DNA of 64,000 nucleotides from assembly GCF_000801105.2 (NCBI RefSeq), contig NC_079512.1:27917848-27981847 (forward strand). The letters run 5' to 3'. The notes beneath the pieces were generated by a model that made no database searches, had not been told where the DNA came from, and saw nothing but the letters and a program-made list of their open reading frames with translations. Positions 1 through 11,122 of the stretch are shown piece by piece. This DNA comes from Raphanus sativus. Lineage: Eukaryota > Streptophyta > Magnoliopsida > Brassicales > Brassicaceae. Numbering within the stretch: the stretch's first letter is position 1; every line of letters starts with the position of its first letter. The position numbers were made by a program, and so were the translations under genes.

Positions 1-1322
1 TATTAGCATCAGTTACAATAATTGATGTTAATTAATTATAATATTAATTAATATTAATATTAAAAATTAATAGTTTAATATTTATACTAGTTTAATTATT
101 AACGTTATACAGTATTTCTATAAACAAAAATTGAAATAAATTTTTATTAATAATTTTTTTTTCTGTGATGATACAAGCTAATGGAAAAAAAAGAAACAGG
201 AAGATAAATTTACAGAGGAAAAAGAACTGTAAAATATATAAACAGAATTGGCTATGAAAGTTTCCTCAATCCATGTTTTTCTTCTTTCTTTTCTTTTCGT
301 TCTTTGTATCCATATTTCAATCTTCGTTAGTGGCGTGAAGACTTCCTGAGACTTCTATTCTTCTTCCGCACTTCAAATCAATATTGTATATCCTCTTTTA
401 TCTCTCGACACTTCCAAAGATCTATATATAAGCCATAAACATAAAATCCTATAAGTTCATAATTTTCTCAAAACTTGACAAACTAAAGAAATAAGAAATA
501 CGAAAATAGTACCTCTCATAAACTTTCATATCCTTCCTAAGAAGAAACCAAACCGGCATCATAATGAAAAGTTATTCTGGACAAAAAACTTCGTACCATA
601 AATTTTAAACTAACAAATATAAGAAATTGAAAGAGCAAGAGGAAGAGAAAAAGGAAGATGGAGATGTTGGTCATTGAGAAAAGAAGAATAAAACGTTGTT
701 TTCCTAAGTTGAAACAGTTATAGGAAGACATGACCAATCAAATAAAAGCAAAAAGAAAATTAAACAAACAAATATCCCTTAACGATCGTGATCTTTTTTT
801 TTTGTTATGCTATTTTCTTAACGAGATTGGTTTTAGTGGTTACGATAGTGGTCCTTTTTTTCTGGAATTTTGTAATTTACGTGTTCATTGTTATGAATGT
901 AATTATCTTTATATTAACTTAAATGTTTAATTTGACGGAAAATTAAATTAAAATAACATCATTTTTGTTAAACTGATGTTAAAGAAAAATATAGTTCAAT
1001 AATTTTAGTTAGCATCAATTTTTTAGCGAAGTAAATTATGTATCAGTTTAGTAGGTGATGTCAACAAAAGAATATAAATGCATCACTTATTTAATTGATG
1101 TAACTTGATATTTTAGTATCATTTTTGGTAAAGTGATACAAAGTACCAAAACAAATATCATTTTATTGAATTGATGCAAAATAAATTAATAATAATATCA
1201 CTTATCATAACTGATGCTAATTTATATTTATTTGTCTCATTTATAAATAAGTGACTTAAAATAGAATCACTTAGCTAAGTGATACAATTTAAGTGATTCA
1301 ATTCATCTATTTTTTTGTAGTG
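1..1322. mobile_element. CACTA (En/Spm)-like DNA transposon, right part of a probably non-autonomous copy
   Basis: The right end reads, on the minus strand, CACTACAAAAAAATAGATG, which is the typical CACTA terminal inverted repeat. It ends exactly where carbonic anhydrase coding sequence begins at 1323. Just inside it (about 930-1300) lie many subterminal repeats in both orientations built on TGATGTTAA / TTAGCATCA-like cores. The same cores recur at the very start of the window (5-40), so the left subterminal region is probably there and the left terminus lies just outside. No transposase reading frame is visible in the 200-930 interior, only AT-rich DNA, so the copy would be non-autonomous and about 1.3 kb or slightly longer. 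The left terminus and the 3-bp target duplication cannot be seen. Confidence 0.7.
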
Positions 1323-2526
1323 GTCGAGAACATTGTGATAATAGGTCACAGTGCATGTGGTGGCATCAAGGGACTTATGTCATTTGCTCTTGACGGAAAC
1401 AACTCCACGTAATAAATGTTTTTTCTTTTATGAATTATATATCAACTTGTATACAAGTATGTTTTAAGTTTGCTAACATTCTCTAATTAACAAAACAAAT
1501 TAATCAGATTAAAGTTATGTTTCTTGTTAGTTATTATGACGATATGTTTACTGAAATTGCAGTGATTTCATAGAGGATTGGGTAAAAATCTGTTTGCCAG
1601 CAAAGTCAAAAGTTTTGGCAGAAGCTGAAAGTTCAGCATTTGAAGACCAATGTGGCCGATGTGAAAGGGTATGTTTATTCTTCATTTATTCCTTCGTTAT
1701 CTTATTAATCGTTAGAATATGAAAATCTTAGAATACTAGACAACAGATCATATTATATTAATCATGACTCGTTCATTTTTTTGGAAACTCATGATTCGTT
1801 TTAATATTAGCCATATAGCTATTTTTGTTATTTGATCAAAATTGTATATGCTTTGTCAATAGTCATTAGCATATGAGACATACCGAGGTTAATTAATAAT
1901 CTTTTCGATATGCTATATTCATGTACAGTTTATTTGATTTTTATAAACTAAACAAAAATAGCTAGCAAAATACAGAAGCGTCTTTGATCATTTAAGCTGA
2001 AACAGCAAAACATTACATGATTTTAAGAAAAAAATGTATATGAACTGAATCTTTCTTTTGTGTTAACTCATCGAATAATGAAAAATTTACACAAGAAAAC
2101 AGTTTGAAACGTTAGGCCCTAACCACCATATATAGTTAAAGGTACAAAATCTTAATGCAATGTTGCATTTTGCTTGTTTTCAGAAAACTGGGTTTATATT
2201 TATGTAGTATATATTTTGGTCAGAAAATGTGTGTTTAGGTTCCAAAAAAAATAAGGTAGCGGGCCCAACGGCTTCTATGGAATGTCATTATTAATATCAC
2301 ATTGTGACCAAAAAAATATATCACGATGTGGTTTCTAATAAAAATATGTTGAATATTGTAGGAGGCAGTGAATGTGTCACTAGCAAACCTATTAACATAC
2401 CCATTTGTGAGGGAAGGAGTTGTCAAAGGAACACTTGCTTTGAAGGGAGGCTATTATGACTTTGTTAAGGGAGCTTTTGAGCTTTGGGAACTCCAGTTCG
2501 GCCTCTCTCCCGCTCATCCAGTTTGA
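1323..2526 (+). CDS. BCA2: Beta-carbonic anhydrase, C-terminal exons only (BCA2/CA2-like)
   Basis: Three exons encode the C-terminal part of a plant beta-carbonic anhydrase, which interconverts CO2 and bicarbonate. Exons are about 1323-1409, 1562-1668 and 2362-2526, phases agreeing. The first encodes [20 protein letters not shown], which contains the zinc-binding H-x-x-C pair and the G-G motif. The second encodes [16 protein letters not shown] and a conserved [10 protein letters not shown] segment. The third encodes [16 protein letters not shown], then [15 protein letters not shown], and ends in PAHPV. Synteny with the WER-like and FDH genes fits Arabidopsis At5g14740 (CA2). Upstream exons (transit peptide and first zinc cysteine) are replaced at 1322 by the end of a CACTA-like element. 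The gene is therefore either interrupted by a transposon with its 5' half outside the window, or a broken fragment. The surviving codons have no frameshift or stop. Confidence 0.85.
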
Positions 2527-3045
2527 GCCAATATATCATAATCATCTTCACCGTCTTCATCACCTTGCTCTCTACTCTTGATCTCCCATCTAAATTAATG
2601 GCTACTCGAATAACTGCTTTTTATTTGAGCTAAGCTTCATTTTCTCAACTATCTATCCGACTTATAAAATGAATAAAAATAAATTCTGAATTCTATATAT
2701 AAGAATTTAATTATATGCTTATTGGGTTTGTTCTTTATTAGTTGGTTTCGATTTATAACATGGTGAAATGTCAAAATCATCCAGTTTGAGCCAATATATC
2801 ATAATCATCTTCACCGTCTTCATCACCTTGCTCTCTACTCTTGATCTCCCATCTAAATTAATGGCTACTCGAATAACTGCTTTTTATTTGAGCTAAGCTT
2901 CATTTTCTCAACTATCTATCCGACTTATAAAATGAATAAAAATAAATTCTGAATTCTATATATAAGAATTTAATTATATGCTTATTTGGGTTTGTTCTTT
3001 ATTTAGTTGGTTTCGATTTATAACATGGTGAAATGTCAAAATCAT
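2515..3045 (+). repeat. Tandem duplication of the carbonic anhydrase stop codon and 3' flank (about 265 bp x 2)
   Basis: The segment starting CATCCAGTTTGAGCC at 2515 is repeated head to tail starting at 2778. Each copy runs through the same 3' flank and ends near TGAAATGTCAAAATCAT (2780 and 3045). By eye the copies differ only by single-base insertions in the second copy (GGG to TGGG and TTAG to TTTAG near its end), so the duplication is recent. The first copy contains the codons HPV-stop of the gene; the second repeats them without a reading frame. Confidence 0.9.
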
Positions 3046-4094
3046 AGAATATTTAAAATGACATAATAAAATGTTCATTAAATGAAAAGAATAATTTATT
3101 TAGAGGTTTAAAAATGAAATCTGTTTTTATTTTCATTGAATTTTGCGTATTTTTTTCTACAAAATCACGAATTAAAATTGCCAAACTGTTGTCTAGGATG
3201 GAGATGTGGCTGCCATATTAATAACATTAATTAAGATCGATCTGGTCAAATTTGGGAACTTCAGCTTGTGATTTCAATTATACATAACAAACGTGTCCCC
3301 TTGTAGATCATCAAACCCCCTCTACTTCGAATGTACTCCATGCTTCATATACAAAATGTAACAGTATCATGCATTATTTAAATGACTGTATAGTTTAAAA
3401 GCAATGAAGGGTGGGGAACAAGCTTTAAAAGAACATATTAAAACAAAAGACAAAGATCATAAATTAAGAAGGGGTGCAGTTTTGTCACAGAAATTTATAG
3501 ATTTTTTAGGGACGTGTGAATGTAAATTCGACCAATATAGTTTCTGACTAGTACTTAATTTTCTTGTGTGTAATTTAAGGTCGCCAGGGTAATCAAGGAT
3601 TGTGTCTAACATCAACACTTGGGAAACACAAATATTATTGTTACATACTTATCTTAGGTTGAAGTCGTCAGGTAAATGAAACCAAACGAGATAGTAAATT
3701 GACTACTGATCATATGCAATAGTTTCCACATATTGTTTCCTTCTTTTCACTATATAAATGAAAGTAGAAATTCTAACATGCCAATAATTATGGTTATTCT
3801 TTTGATTTTAACTTATAAGTTGAAATAATATCTGACATGTTTAATTATATGAACATTTGACACAAGAAAATACAAAATATTGCTTAGAAAGATACAAACA
3901 TAACATATTATCGATGCATAGAGTTTTCACGCATGTATTATATAACCCAAGGAAGTAATTAACCTAATTAAAATACTTAGCCAATCAGACACTAACACAT
4001 TAACAACTTTTGATCAAAGATTGTTGATGTATTAGTGTTTGATCAGCTGATAAGATAACAAGACTAAATGAAACCAAATACTAAAATAAAAACA
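3046..4094. other. Spacer between carbonic anhydrase and WER-like gene
   Basis: AT-rich spacer of about 1 kb. I see no coding exon, RNA gene or clear terminal-repeat element. It holds the 3' ends of two convergent genes, so polyadenylation signals are expected but none stands out. Confidence 0.6.
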
Positions 4095-5317
4095 TCAAAA
4101 GCAGTGTCCGTCTATAAAATCCATCATGTTGGTGAGTGAACTTAGCTCGAACTCATCATCATGTATCCAATGTGAACTCAAATAGTTACTTCCTTGACGA
4201 TCTTCTTGAATCTCACTGTTATCATTAATATTTGAGATGTTGGTTTCTTCTAATGTTTCAGGATTTGTGTGACTGATCTGATGGACAATATCACCATTGC
4301 TCGGCTTGGTTTTTGGATCTTTGTTTCCAAGTTTCTTACTCAGATGCGTGTTCCAATAATTCTTCACTTGGTTATCCGTCCGACCCGGCACTCTTTTAGC
4401 AATCAAGGACCACCTATTTAAATACAAAACAACTATAAATTAGTTCCCTTTTAATCATATACTTCTAGAAATGTTTTATGTAAATTTAGAGAATAAAAAC
4501 ACGTGCTCAGCAAGTTCCAGAATAAAATCATGATTATTTATAGTGATGAACATGGATATAAATAGCTTTATTCTTTCTCTTGAAGCAGTTAGTTTAATGA
4601 AGTAAATGTAATTAACGAAGTTATAATATATACCTATTACCAAGCAACTTGTGGAGCCTAATGATAAGATCTTCTTCTTGCTCGGTGAAATTGCCTCTTT
4701 TAACATTTGGGCTGAGATAATTCATCCACCTCAATCGACAACTCTTTCCACATCTCTTTAAACCTAATTTACATGTACAGTAACCCATAAGTTAGCATCA
4801 ATATCACCCATGAAACAGGAAATAAAACGATAGAGATACGATGGTATTCCAGTTTAACGATGTAATCAAGTAGAGTTGACTTCATAATATTTCGTTTCTA
4901 CCCCAAACCACTAGACATAACTGTAATCCAGATTCAAGCTTAGACTGCGATAAACGGATTTACTATTCTAAATAAATAACCAACAATAGTAACCTAGGTT
5001 AAAATGTTCAAAAAAAAAAAGTAACCTAGGTTAAGAGGTAAAACTATATATATATGATCATGATATATAGAACTCTTAACTTTAAACCATTCATAAAAGA
5101 AAATCTATGATATCAATTTTCGCCCCCACACACAAAAGTATGAGAGAGAGAGAGTAGAAAGAGAAAAGAGACCAGTCTTTTTTGCAATACGATTCCAATG
5201 GCCTTTGCCATGAGATTTGACATAATCCATGAGGATCTTGTCTTCTTCTACAGTCCACAAACCTTTCTTGTACTCATTGTTTCCTTCTTCACCAGTACTA
5301 CTTACTTTTTTCCTCAT
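4095..5317 (-). CDS. WER: R2R3-MYB transcription factor, WEREWOLF-like
   Basis: Three exons on the minus strand: 5317-5173, 4763-4634 and 4413-4095, giving 197 aa (Arabidopsis WER is about 203). The R2 repeat is roughly residues 16-67 ([40 protein letters not shown]) and R3 follows ([38 protein letters not shown]). The R3 helix carries the D-L-x2-R-x3-L-x6-L-x3-R signature for binding R/B-type bHLH partners. The C-terminus has an acidic segment and ends [10 protein letters not shown], the tail of the WER/GL1/MYB23 subgroup. Intron positions are those of typical R2R3-MYB genes. By family knowledge, WER with GL3/EGL3 and TTG1 activates GL2 and CPC to specify non-hair root epidermis. It lies next to the carbonic anhydrase gene, as At5g14750 does. 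The DNA-binding domain looks intact. Confidence 0.93.
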
Positions 5318-6201
5318 TATTTTTTGCTTCTTTGGAAGATTGACGAGAGAGAAAGATCACAGAAAGAGAGAAGTTAAGAGATATTGTATGAGTAGTTATT
5401 TGATGGAGTTATTAAATAGTACTACAAGACCTAGTGGAATATTTATGTGAAGAGTGTAAATAATAGCTAGTCACATTATACAGATATATGGGCTTATTAA
5501 ATAGTGTATTGATTGTGTCTGGCATGTGATGATACTAACATATTTCTGAGATGCTAGCTGGTAATTACTGATACGGAGTAGTTTAATGAGTTAATCAAGA
5601 TTTTCCACTGAAAGTTTGAAAAGATGAGACTGCCTAAGATGGTCTAGGGGGAAACAAAAATCACGTGTATGCTTAAAAAGATTCGTCTTTGATCTTAGAG
5701 CTGTTTCGGCATCGAAGTTTCATGTGTCAGGCTAGTGTTTATCAAAGTATATATTTCTGAACCTTGGTTAATTGAATACATCATAAGCAAAAGTTTCTTG
5801 GTTAGGATTTTAAACAGAAAAATACACCTTCTTTTTCTTGGACTCCATAAAAAAAAAGAAAAAAAATGGTGATGCAAATTTTAAACTCATGAAACCGAAT
5901 AGGGTTTGAGAGTACAACAAACCTATAAATATAACTCAAGGACTTGTGGTTCTTGCTGCAACCGATTGGACAGTGAGATCCATAGTGATTTGCTATTATC
6001 AATGTCAAAATACAAATTATATACTGTATTACATCACATATAGATATAGTATATCCTTATAAAAGTATCTCTAGCATTGATAAAAGATTGAAATGGCTAA
6101 TCTAATAGATTAATTTTAATTTTGTACAATGATACTCTCGGACAAGCGTCCGGGAATCTTGGGTTAGACTATTCAACACAATTAATTACTTCTAGTAAGT
6201 A
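5318..6201. other. WER-like gene upstream region
   Basis: About 880 bp upstream of the MYB start codon (the gene reads leftwards). It contains the probable promoter but no motif I can assign with confidence. Arabidopsis L-aspartate oxidase and a PPR gene, expected next to WER by synteny, are not present here or further right. Confidence 0.5.
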
Positions 6202-6460
6202 CTTCATCTGTTTCATAATAAGTGTCACTTTGAACTCATTTTCTTGTTACACAAAGAGTGTCACTTTACAATTCCAATGTAAATTATACTAACTTTCAGC
6301 TAAAAACTAATTGCAAATCATTGATTTTATAAATAATTTTATTTATCTAAAATACTATTGGTCAAAGAGGTATAATTAATTACAACTTACATATATTTCA
6401 ACAACTTTCTTAATCTGTGTGAAAAATGTCACAACGACACTCTTTAAGAAACAGATGGAA
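6202..6460. mobile_element. Mariner/Stowaway-like MITE
   Basis: A 259-bp element with imperfect terminal inverted repeats: CTTCATCTGTTTCATAATAA on the left and, reverse-complemented, TTCCATCTGTTTCTTAAAGA on the right. It is flanked by TA on both sides. The interior is AT-rich and non-coding, and the inner TIR motif AGTGTCAC/GAGTGTCGT is repeated. Confidence 0.75.
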
Positions 6461-6775
6461 TACTGTTTTTACGAAAAGTATGTGCATGAGAGTTAGCAAT
6501 TAATCTAAGGCAGATACTTAACTAGAAGATGATTTGACTCTCTTGGGATTAGGAGATTTTCATGAAAAAAGAAAAACAGTGATATTGTAAGAGAGAAATA
6601 GAGAATAGAAGCTCCCTCTCTTATTATTAAAATATCTTGATCTCTGTGCCCCAGCAATATATCTATAATTACGTATACTGTTTTTTTTTTTGACTGATAG
6701 TTACGTATACTGTTCTGTTAGTAACATGTCCGTCCTCCGATGCATATTTACAAATTTTCATGTACGTTACTAGTA

Positions 6776-7040
6776 ACTGTCTCCGTTTTAGAAAGATACA
6801 TATTCTAAAAAAATATTTTTTTTTTCTAAAAAGATGTATTTTTATATTTTAATATACTTTTTATCAATTAATAATAAAAAAATTAAGTGTTTCAAAAATA
6901 TTAATTGCATTTTTTAAAATCTAATTAGTTTAAAAATATAGAAAATATAAATTTACAAAAACTATGCATTAATAACTAAGTTTTAATGTGATTTCTTAAT
7001 AAGTGTGAAAATCCTAGAACATTGATTAATTTTCAGGGAG
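6776..7040. mobile_element. Degenerate MITE of the CTCCGTTTT family
   Basis: Begins ACTGTCTCCGTTTTAGAAAG next to TA and ends TTTTCAGGGAG before TA. Reverse-complemented, its right half (tagaacattg, tttcacacttattaagaaat, aatgcat) resembles the MITEs at 30108 and 37664, so it is an older, diverged member of the same family. Confidence 0.6.
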
Positions 7041-7255
7041 TATTAACTACTCTTTTGAAAACATTTTTAGAATTTGGTTGCTGCAATTTTTAACATCATG
7101 TCTTAGTGATTTATTAATTGACTTATAATTTATTTTTACAAAACCTATTTATTGTTTCGCTGGCTTTATCATCAGAAAATGTCAATAGTTTTTTTATTGA
7201 GAAATTGTCAATAGTTTTGACACTATAATATTATTATTAATTTATAGGTACTATA

Positions 7256-7498
7256 TACTCACTCCGTTTCATTTTAATTATCGTTTTAAATTTATGCACA
7301 CATAATAATAAAACATATGATTTTGTATAATTCCAAAATAAAACCAAAATTACCTATACATTTAACCATATTTCAACCAATAGAAAAATAAACGGGTGAA
7401 TCTTATTAATAATTTTTTCATTAAAATTCTAAAACGACATTTATTTTGAAACAATTTTTTCGCTATAACAACTACTATTAAACTGAAATGGAATTAGT
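7256..7498. mobile_element. Degenerate MITE-like inverted repeat
   Basis: Left end ACTCACTCCGTTTCATTTTA; near the right end AAACGACATTTATTTTGAAAC is a reverse complement of the left GTTTCATTTTAATTATCGTTT with mismatches. The boundaries are uncertain; the last bases (AAATGGAATTAGTATA) may be the decayed terminus. Confidence 0.45.
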
Positions 7499-8325
7499 AT
7501 ATGATTATAAACAGTGATCTATTTGGAAAATGCAATGACATTTGTACAAGATTCAATATGAGAAAGTTACAAAAAAAATTCATAATGAGAAAATAATATT
7601 TTTTTAGCAGAGGCGATTATATAGCTGGCGCATTTAAAATTCTAGACATATTAACGCTGGAAGTTGAGTCAATGAGACGAGGAATAGTTCTCTGCAACCT
7701 TTTTTTGGTAAAAGTTCTCTGCCACATTTCATTGTAAGAGGTTCTTTTTCAAATAATTATAATAACTACGTCGCATATATTTTTCAAAAAAAAAAAAAAA
7801 ACTACGTCGAATAAGATCTTATCGACAAATTATATGGACATTCTATCATTCAAATTGATTTTACTATCAGGTTTGAGTATTACATAAGGAATATGTTGGT
7901 TCACAAGTTTACCATCTTTTCAAAGATTATATTATGATTTATGCTACGAACTGACTGAATGATCTATTTATCGATATAGTTAATTAATTTAAATATAACG
8001 ACATAATATATTATGCTAAAAGTAGAATGTTTATAATCAATAATACATGAGAAATCAAATAGTTAATCTTTAGGATAATGTTGTAATTCTTTAGTATACA
8101 AAAGATGTTGTAATCCTTTAGTAAACAATGTACATTGTAAATTGGAAACTGATATAATAATCTGTGGAATGCACTGTGCAAAACTGGTTTTGAATCAAAA
8201 CTCTTAATTATTAAGCCCACCTTTCAAATGGCCTCATTGATCTTTTTGTTATTTTTTCATTTTCAATCCGTTTTGTATATTAAGAAAGCTGTTGTGCTTT
8301 TAAGAATAAAAGAAGATTTTTTTTT
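7499..8325. other. AT-rich spacer left of the Mutator-like element
   Basis: No gene or element could be supported. It contains poly-A and poly-T runs, and ends in the T-run (8317-8325) that borders the Mutator-like element. Confidence 0.5.
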
Positions 8326-8400
8326 GGGAAAATTGGAAATATGGAACAAAAAAACTGATACATTGTCCCTATGCCATAATCTGAAACATAAATTGTCCCC
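8326..8400 (+). repeat. Left terminal inverted repeat of the MULE
   Basis: Matches the reverse complement of 15275-15363 over about 65-75 bp with mismatches and small gaps. The strongest shared block is CATTGTCCCTNTGCCATAAT (8365-8384). Confidence 0.7.
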
Positions 8401-8990
8401 TTGGTATAATTTTTTAAGAAAACCCAATTATATCCCTCATCTCAAATGATTTAAAATGATTTCGATTTTTTAAATATAATTAATTAAAAAAATAAAACAA
8501 AAAGAGAAAATAAAACAAAAGGGGGAAATCGTGTTTTAACCCTAATATCGTTTCTCTCCTTTGGCGATACAGAGCAAAAGAGGATTCTCAGATCCTCGAT
8601 TTCTCAGAGGTCTCCTTGCCGTCGCCGGTCTTTCTTCTGACCGCTAGCACTCCGCCGGTGGTCTTCTTCTTCTTAATCGAACCTCCGGCTCACTTCGCGT
8701 CTCGTTGTCAATTAAATCGCCGAACACAGAAGCTCGTACCTCGCCGGGAACTGAAGTTGTTACCTCGCCGCTCTGCAATTCACACACTCAGCTTTAGTTT
8801 CAAGCAAAACAATCGAGACTTTCAGGTTTGTATAAGGATTTGGGAATTTTTTGCATGTCTTTGTATCTTAGTGTGATAGGTTTTGTTTCTAGTTTCTGAG
8901 AATTATTTAGGTATCTATGTTATGAAATTTTCTTTTTTGCTATCAAAGTTTCTTATACTTTTTCATGTTTGGCATCTGTCATGCTTTATG

Positions 8991-9527
8991 GCTACGGATT
9001 GCTTGTATCACTCTGTTAACGTTTGTGTTGTTGTTTATTGGTCACTGTCTGTCTTTTTTTAACATCTAAAAAGCTTGTATAACTCTTGTATTGTTGTTGT
9101 GATTGTCTACATCTCCCGTCATAGCCTTTGTTAAAGAAGAAAAACTGCTCTCTAAAACTACTTTGTTCATTTGAAAAAAAAAAGAATACTTTCTTCTTAT
9201 AAATAAGACAATTGATGTTATGTTGATTACTTTAGTTTAGTTTATATGAGTGGAACCTTCTTTGGTTTCCTACGGGTTTATAAGTTATTAATGTATGCTT
9301 GGTTTTGGAAATTGCTAGTACATGGTAGCACTCGCACGATGAGTAATCAACGTGAGAGTAATGAAATCATCCAAGTAACATGACCATGTTCATTACATGA
9401 TTTTCTATGCTAAAAGTTACTTTTTTGTGGTTACGGATTGCTTGTATCACTCTGTTAACGTTTGTGTTGTTGTTTATTGGTTATTGTCTGTCTTTTTTTA
9501 ACATCTCAAAAGCTTGTATAACTCTTG
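8991..9527 (+). repeat. Pair of 98-bp direct repeats (8991-9088 and 9430-9527)
   Basis: Both copies run from ACGGATTGCTTGTATCACTC through to GCTTGTATAACTCTTG with only a few differences. They lie in the presumed leader intron of the DUF1985 gene. A shorter repeat, CCTTTTAAAAGTTTAATTTTT, occurs twice just downstream (about 9528-9593). Confidence 0.85.
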
Positions 9528-9716
9528 CCTTTTAAAAGTTTAATTTTTAATTGTTCATTATCTGGCCTTTTAAAAGTTTAATTTTTTTTTAAATAGTTTG
9601 CGTTTGATAGGTATTCAATTTATGTTGTGTTAATGATTTAGCTGTATATGATATCAAAGTTTAATTCTTTTTGATGTTTTTGAACTCATATTGTATTTGT
9701 CTCATTGTTCACAGGT

Positions 9717-10792
9717 ATGACGGTGGATCAGTTGCCTAAATGCCTATTCAAAGAGGGTACCGAAACACAAGTTGAGAAGGTGAACAACACTTGTAGAACT
9801 TCTATACTTGAGGAGGTGGAGAAGTACGTTGAGGCAGAGTACAAAGAAGTGTTGGCTGATCCGCTGTTTGCTCAGGTTATGGCAATTTATGAGCATAAGC
9901 TTCAGTATTCGGGGAGACTGATCCACACCTTTGCTTGTAAGCAGCTTCTTACCGCAAAACGTCATGAGTTGTGGTTCCATTATGCTCGGAGGCCTCTCAG
10001 ATTTGCGATGCAAGAATTCCATGCGGTTACTGGTCTGAAATACAAAGACGACGAGCCTGACTTGGGTATTGATGATTGGAGCTATGATAAAGGGTTTTGG
10101 GGTAGGTTGCTAAGGAGGGAAAAAAAGATTAGCTTACAGGAAATCAGGAAGGTGCATCTGAAGGATTGTAATACCTGGTCTCATCTCGACAGGCTTAGGA
10201 TGGTGTATTTGTGTGTGATCGTTGGTTTAGTTATGGCGAAGGATGAGAGGGTTTGCATCCCACACAAGTACATCAAGCTGGTTATGGATTTCGAGAAGAT
10301 GAGGAAATATCCATGGGGTCGTGACTCCTTTGATTTGCTGGTGAAATCCATGATCGAAGCTAGGGGCAAAGTGAAGAAGCAGAACAGTTATGTTGTAGAT
10401 GGATTCTCATATGCACTACAGATTTGGTTGATGGAGGCTATTCCAGACATCGGGTCTCTTTTGGGTCAGAAGCTCAGAGAAGGCGTCACTAGCATGCGAT
10501 GTAGGAACTGGAAAGGATCTGCTAAGGTTTCTTATGACGATATTATTAGCATGGAGTCTAATTTTGCATCCACTGTAAGCTCTGATATCTTGACTTAATC
10601 TGACTGATATTTTTAGTTCTTAATGTTTGTGTCTAACCGTTTTAATTTGGTGATTTCTTGTAGGGAAATGTATTTCCATACATCTCTTCTACTGGAAATT
10701 GCAAGATCATTGTTGATGCTGGATTTGAACGGGACGATGAGATGAAAGATGAAAGAGTCGATATTACTGTTATTGATATTACTGAAAGATGA
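9717..10792 (+). CDS. DUF1985-domain protein of the MULE, lacking an Ulp1 domain
   Basis: Two coding exons (9717-10574 and 10664-10792) join in phase to about 328 aa; the second adds GNVFPYISSTGNCKIIVDAG and ends in DITER. The reading frame is open back to 9705, but the first ATG is 9717, two bases after a splice acceptor (CACAG). The leader exon is probably about 8560-8825 (donor GTTTGT at 8826), making a roughly 890-bp leader intron. The region LWFHYARRPLRFAMQEFHAV and TGLKYKDDEPD is the DUF1985 core, a domain found in Brassicaceae transposon-borne genes, normally followed by a C-terminal Ulp1 SUMO-protease domain. Here the protein stops after a short tail with no H-D-C protease motif. Function unknown; possibly a truncated relic of the Ulp1-type gene. 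Confidence 0.75.
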
Positions 10793-10903
10793 ACGGGATT
10801 TGGGGTTTTCTAATTTTATTAGATTATGTGTTCAAATCATATTTGGATTACTGTAGATAACTAGTTTAAGATATTACTGTTATTGATATTTGAGGTTTTC
10901 TAA

Positions 10904-11122
10904 TTCAAACCCTAAAGAAAATAGGGTTCAAACCCTAAACCCTAAATCGAGTAGGGTTCAATCTCTAAACCCTAAATTGAGTAGGGTTCAATCTCTAATC
11001 CCTAAACCCTAAATCAAATAGGGTTCAATCTCTAATCCCTAAACCCTAAATCAAATAGGGTTCAATCTCTAATCCCTAAACCCTAAATCAAATAGGGTTC
11101 AATCTCTAATCCCTAAATCAAA
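10904..11122 (+). repeat. 37-bp tandem repeat with telomere-like CCCTAAA motifs
   Basis: The unit begins CCCTAAACCCTAAATCAAAT, continues AGGGTTCAATCTCTAAT, and repeats with a 37-bp period (for example at 11000, 11037 and 11074). The flanking copies are more degenerate. Each unit holds two plant-telomere-type CCCTAAA units followed by the inverse AGGGTT, so it can fold on itself. It lies between the DUF1985 gene and the GRF gene inside the MULE. Confidence 0.9.

Noticed and set aside
8616..8876. 86-aa open frame upstream of the DUF1985 gene
   Set aside because: Starts at ATG-like codon but has no homology and lies in the presumed non-coding leader exon and intron.
9705..9716. Upstream start of the DUF1985 frame at 9705
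   Set aside because: The codon there is TTG and it lies before the splice acceptor; the first ATG is 9717.
10904..11122. 37-bp repeat array considered as a CRISPR or true telomere
   Set aside because: Repeats are contiguous without unique spacers, and telomere units are only two per copy and interrupted; this is a eukaryotic chromosome.
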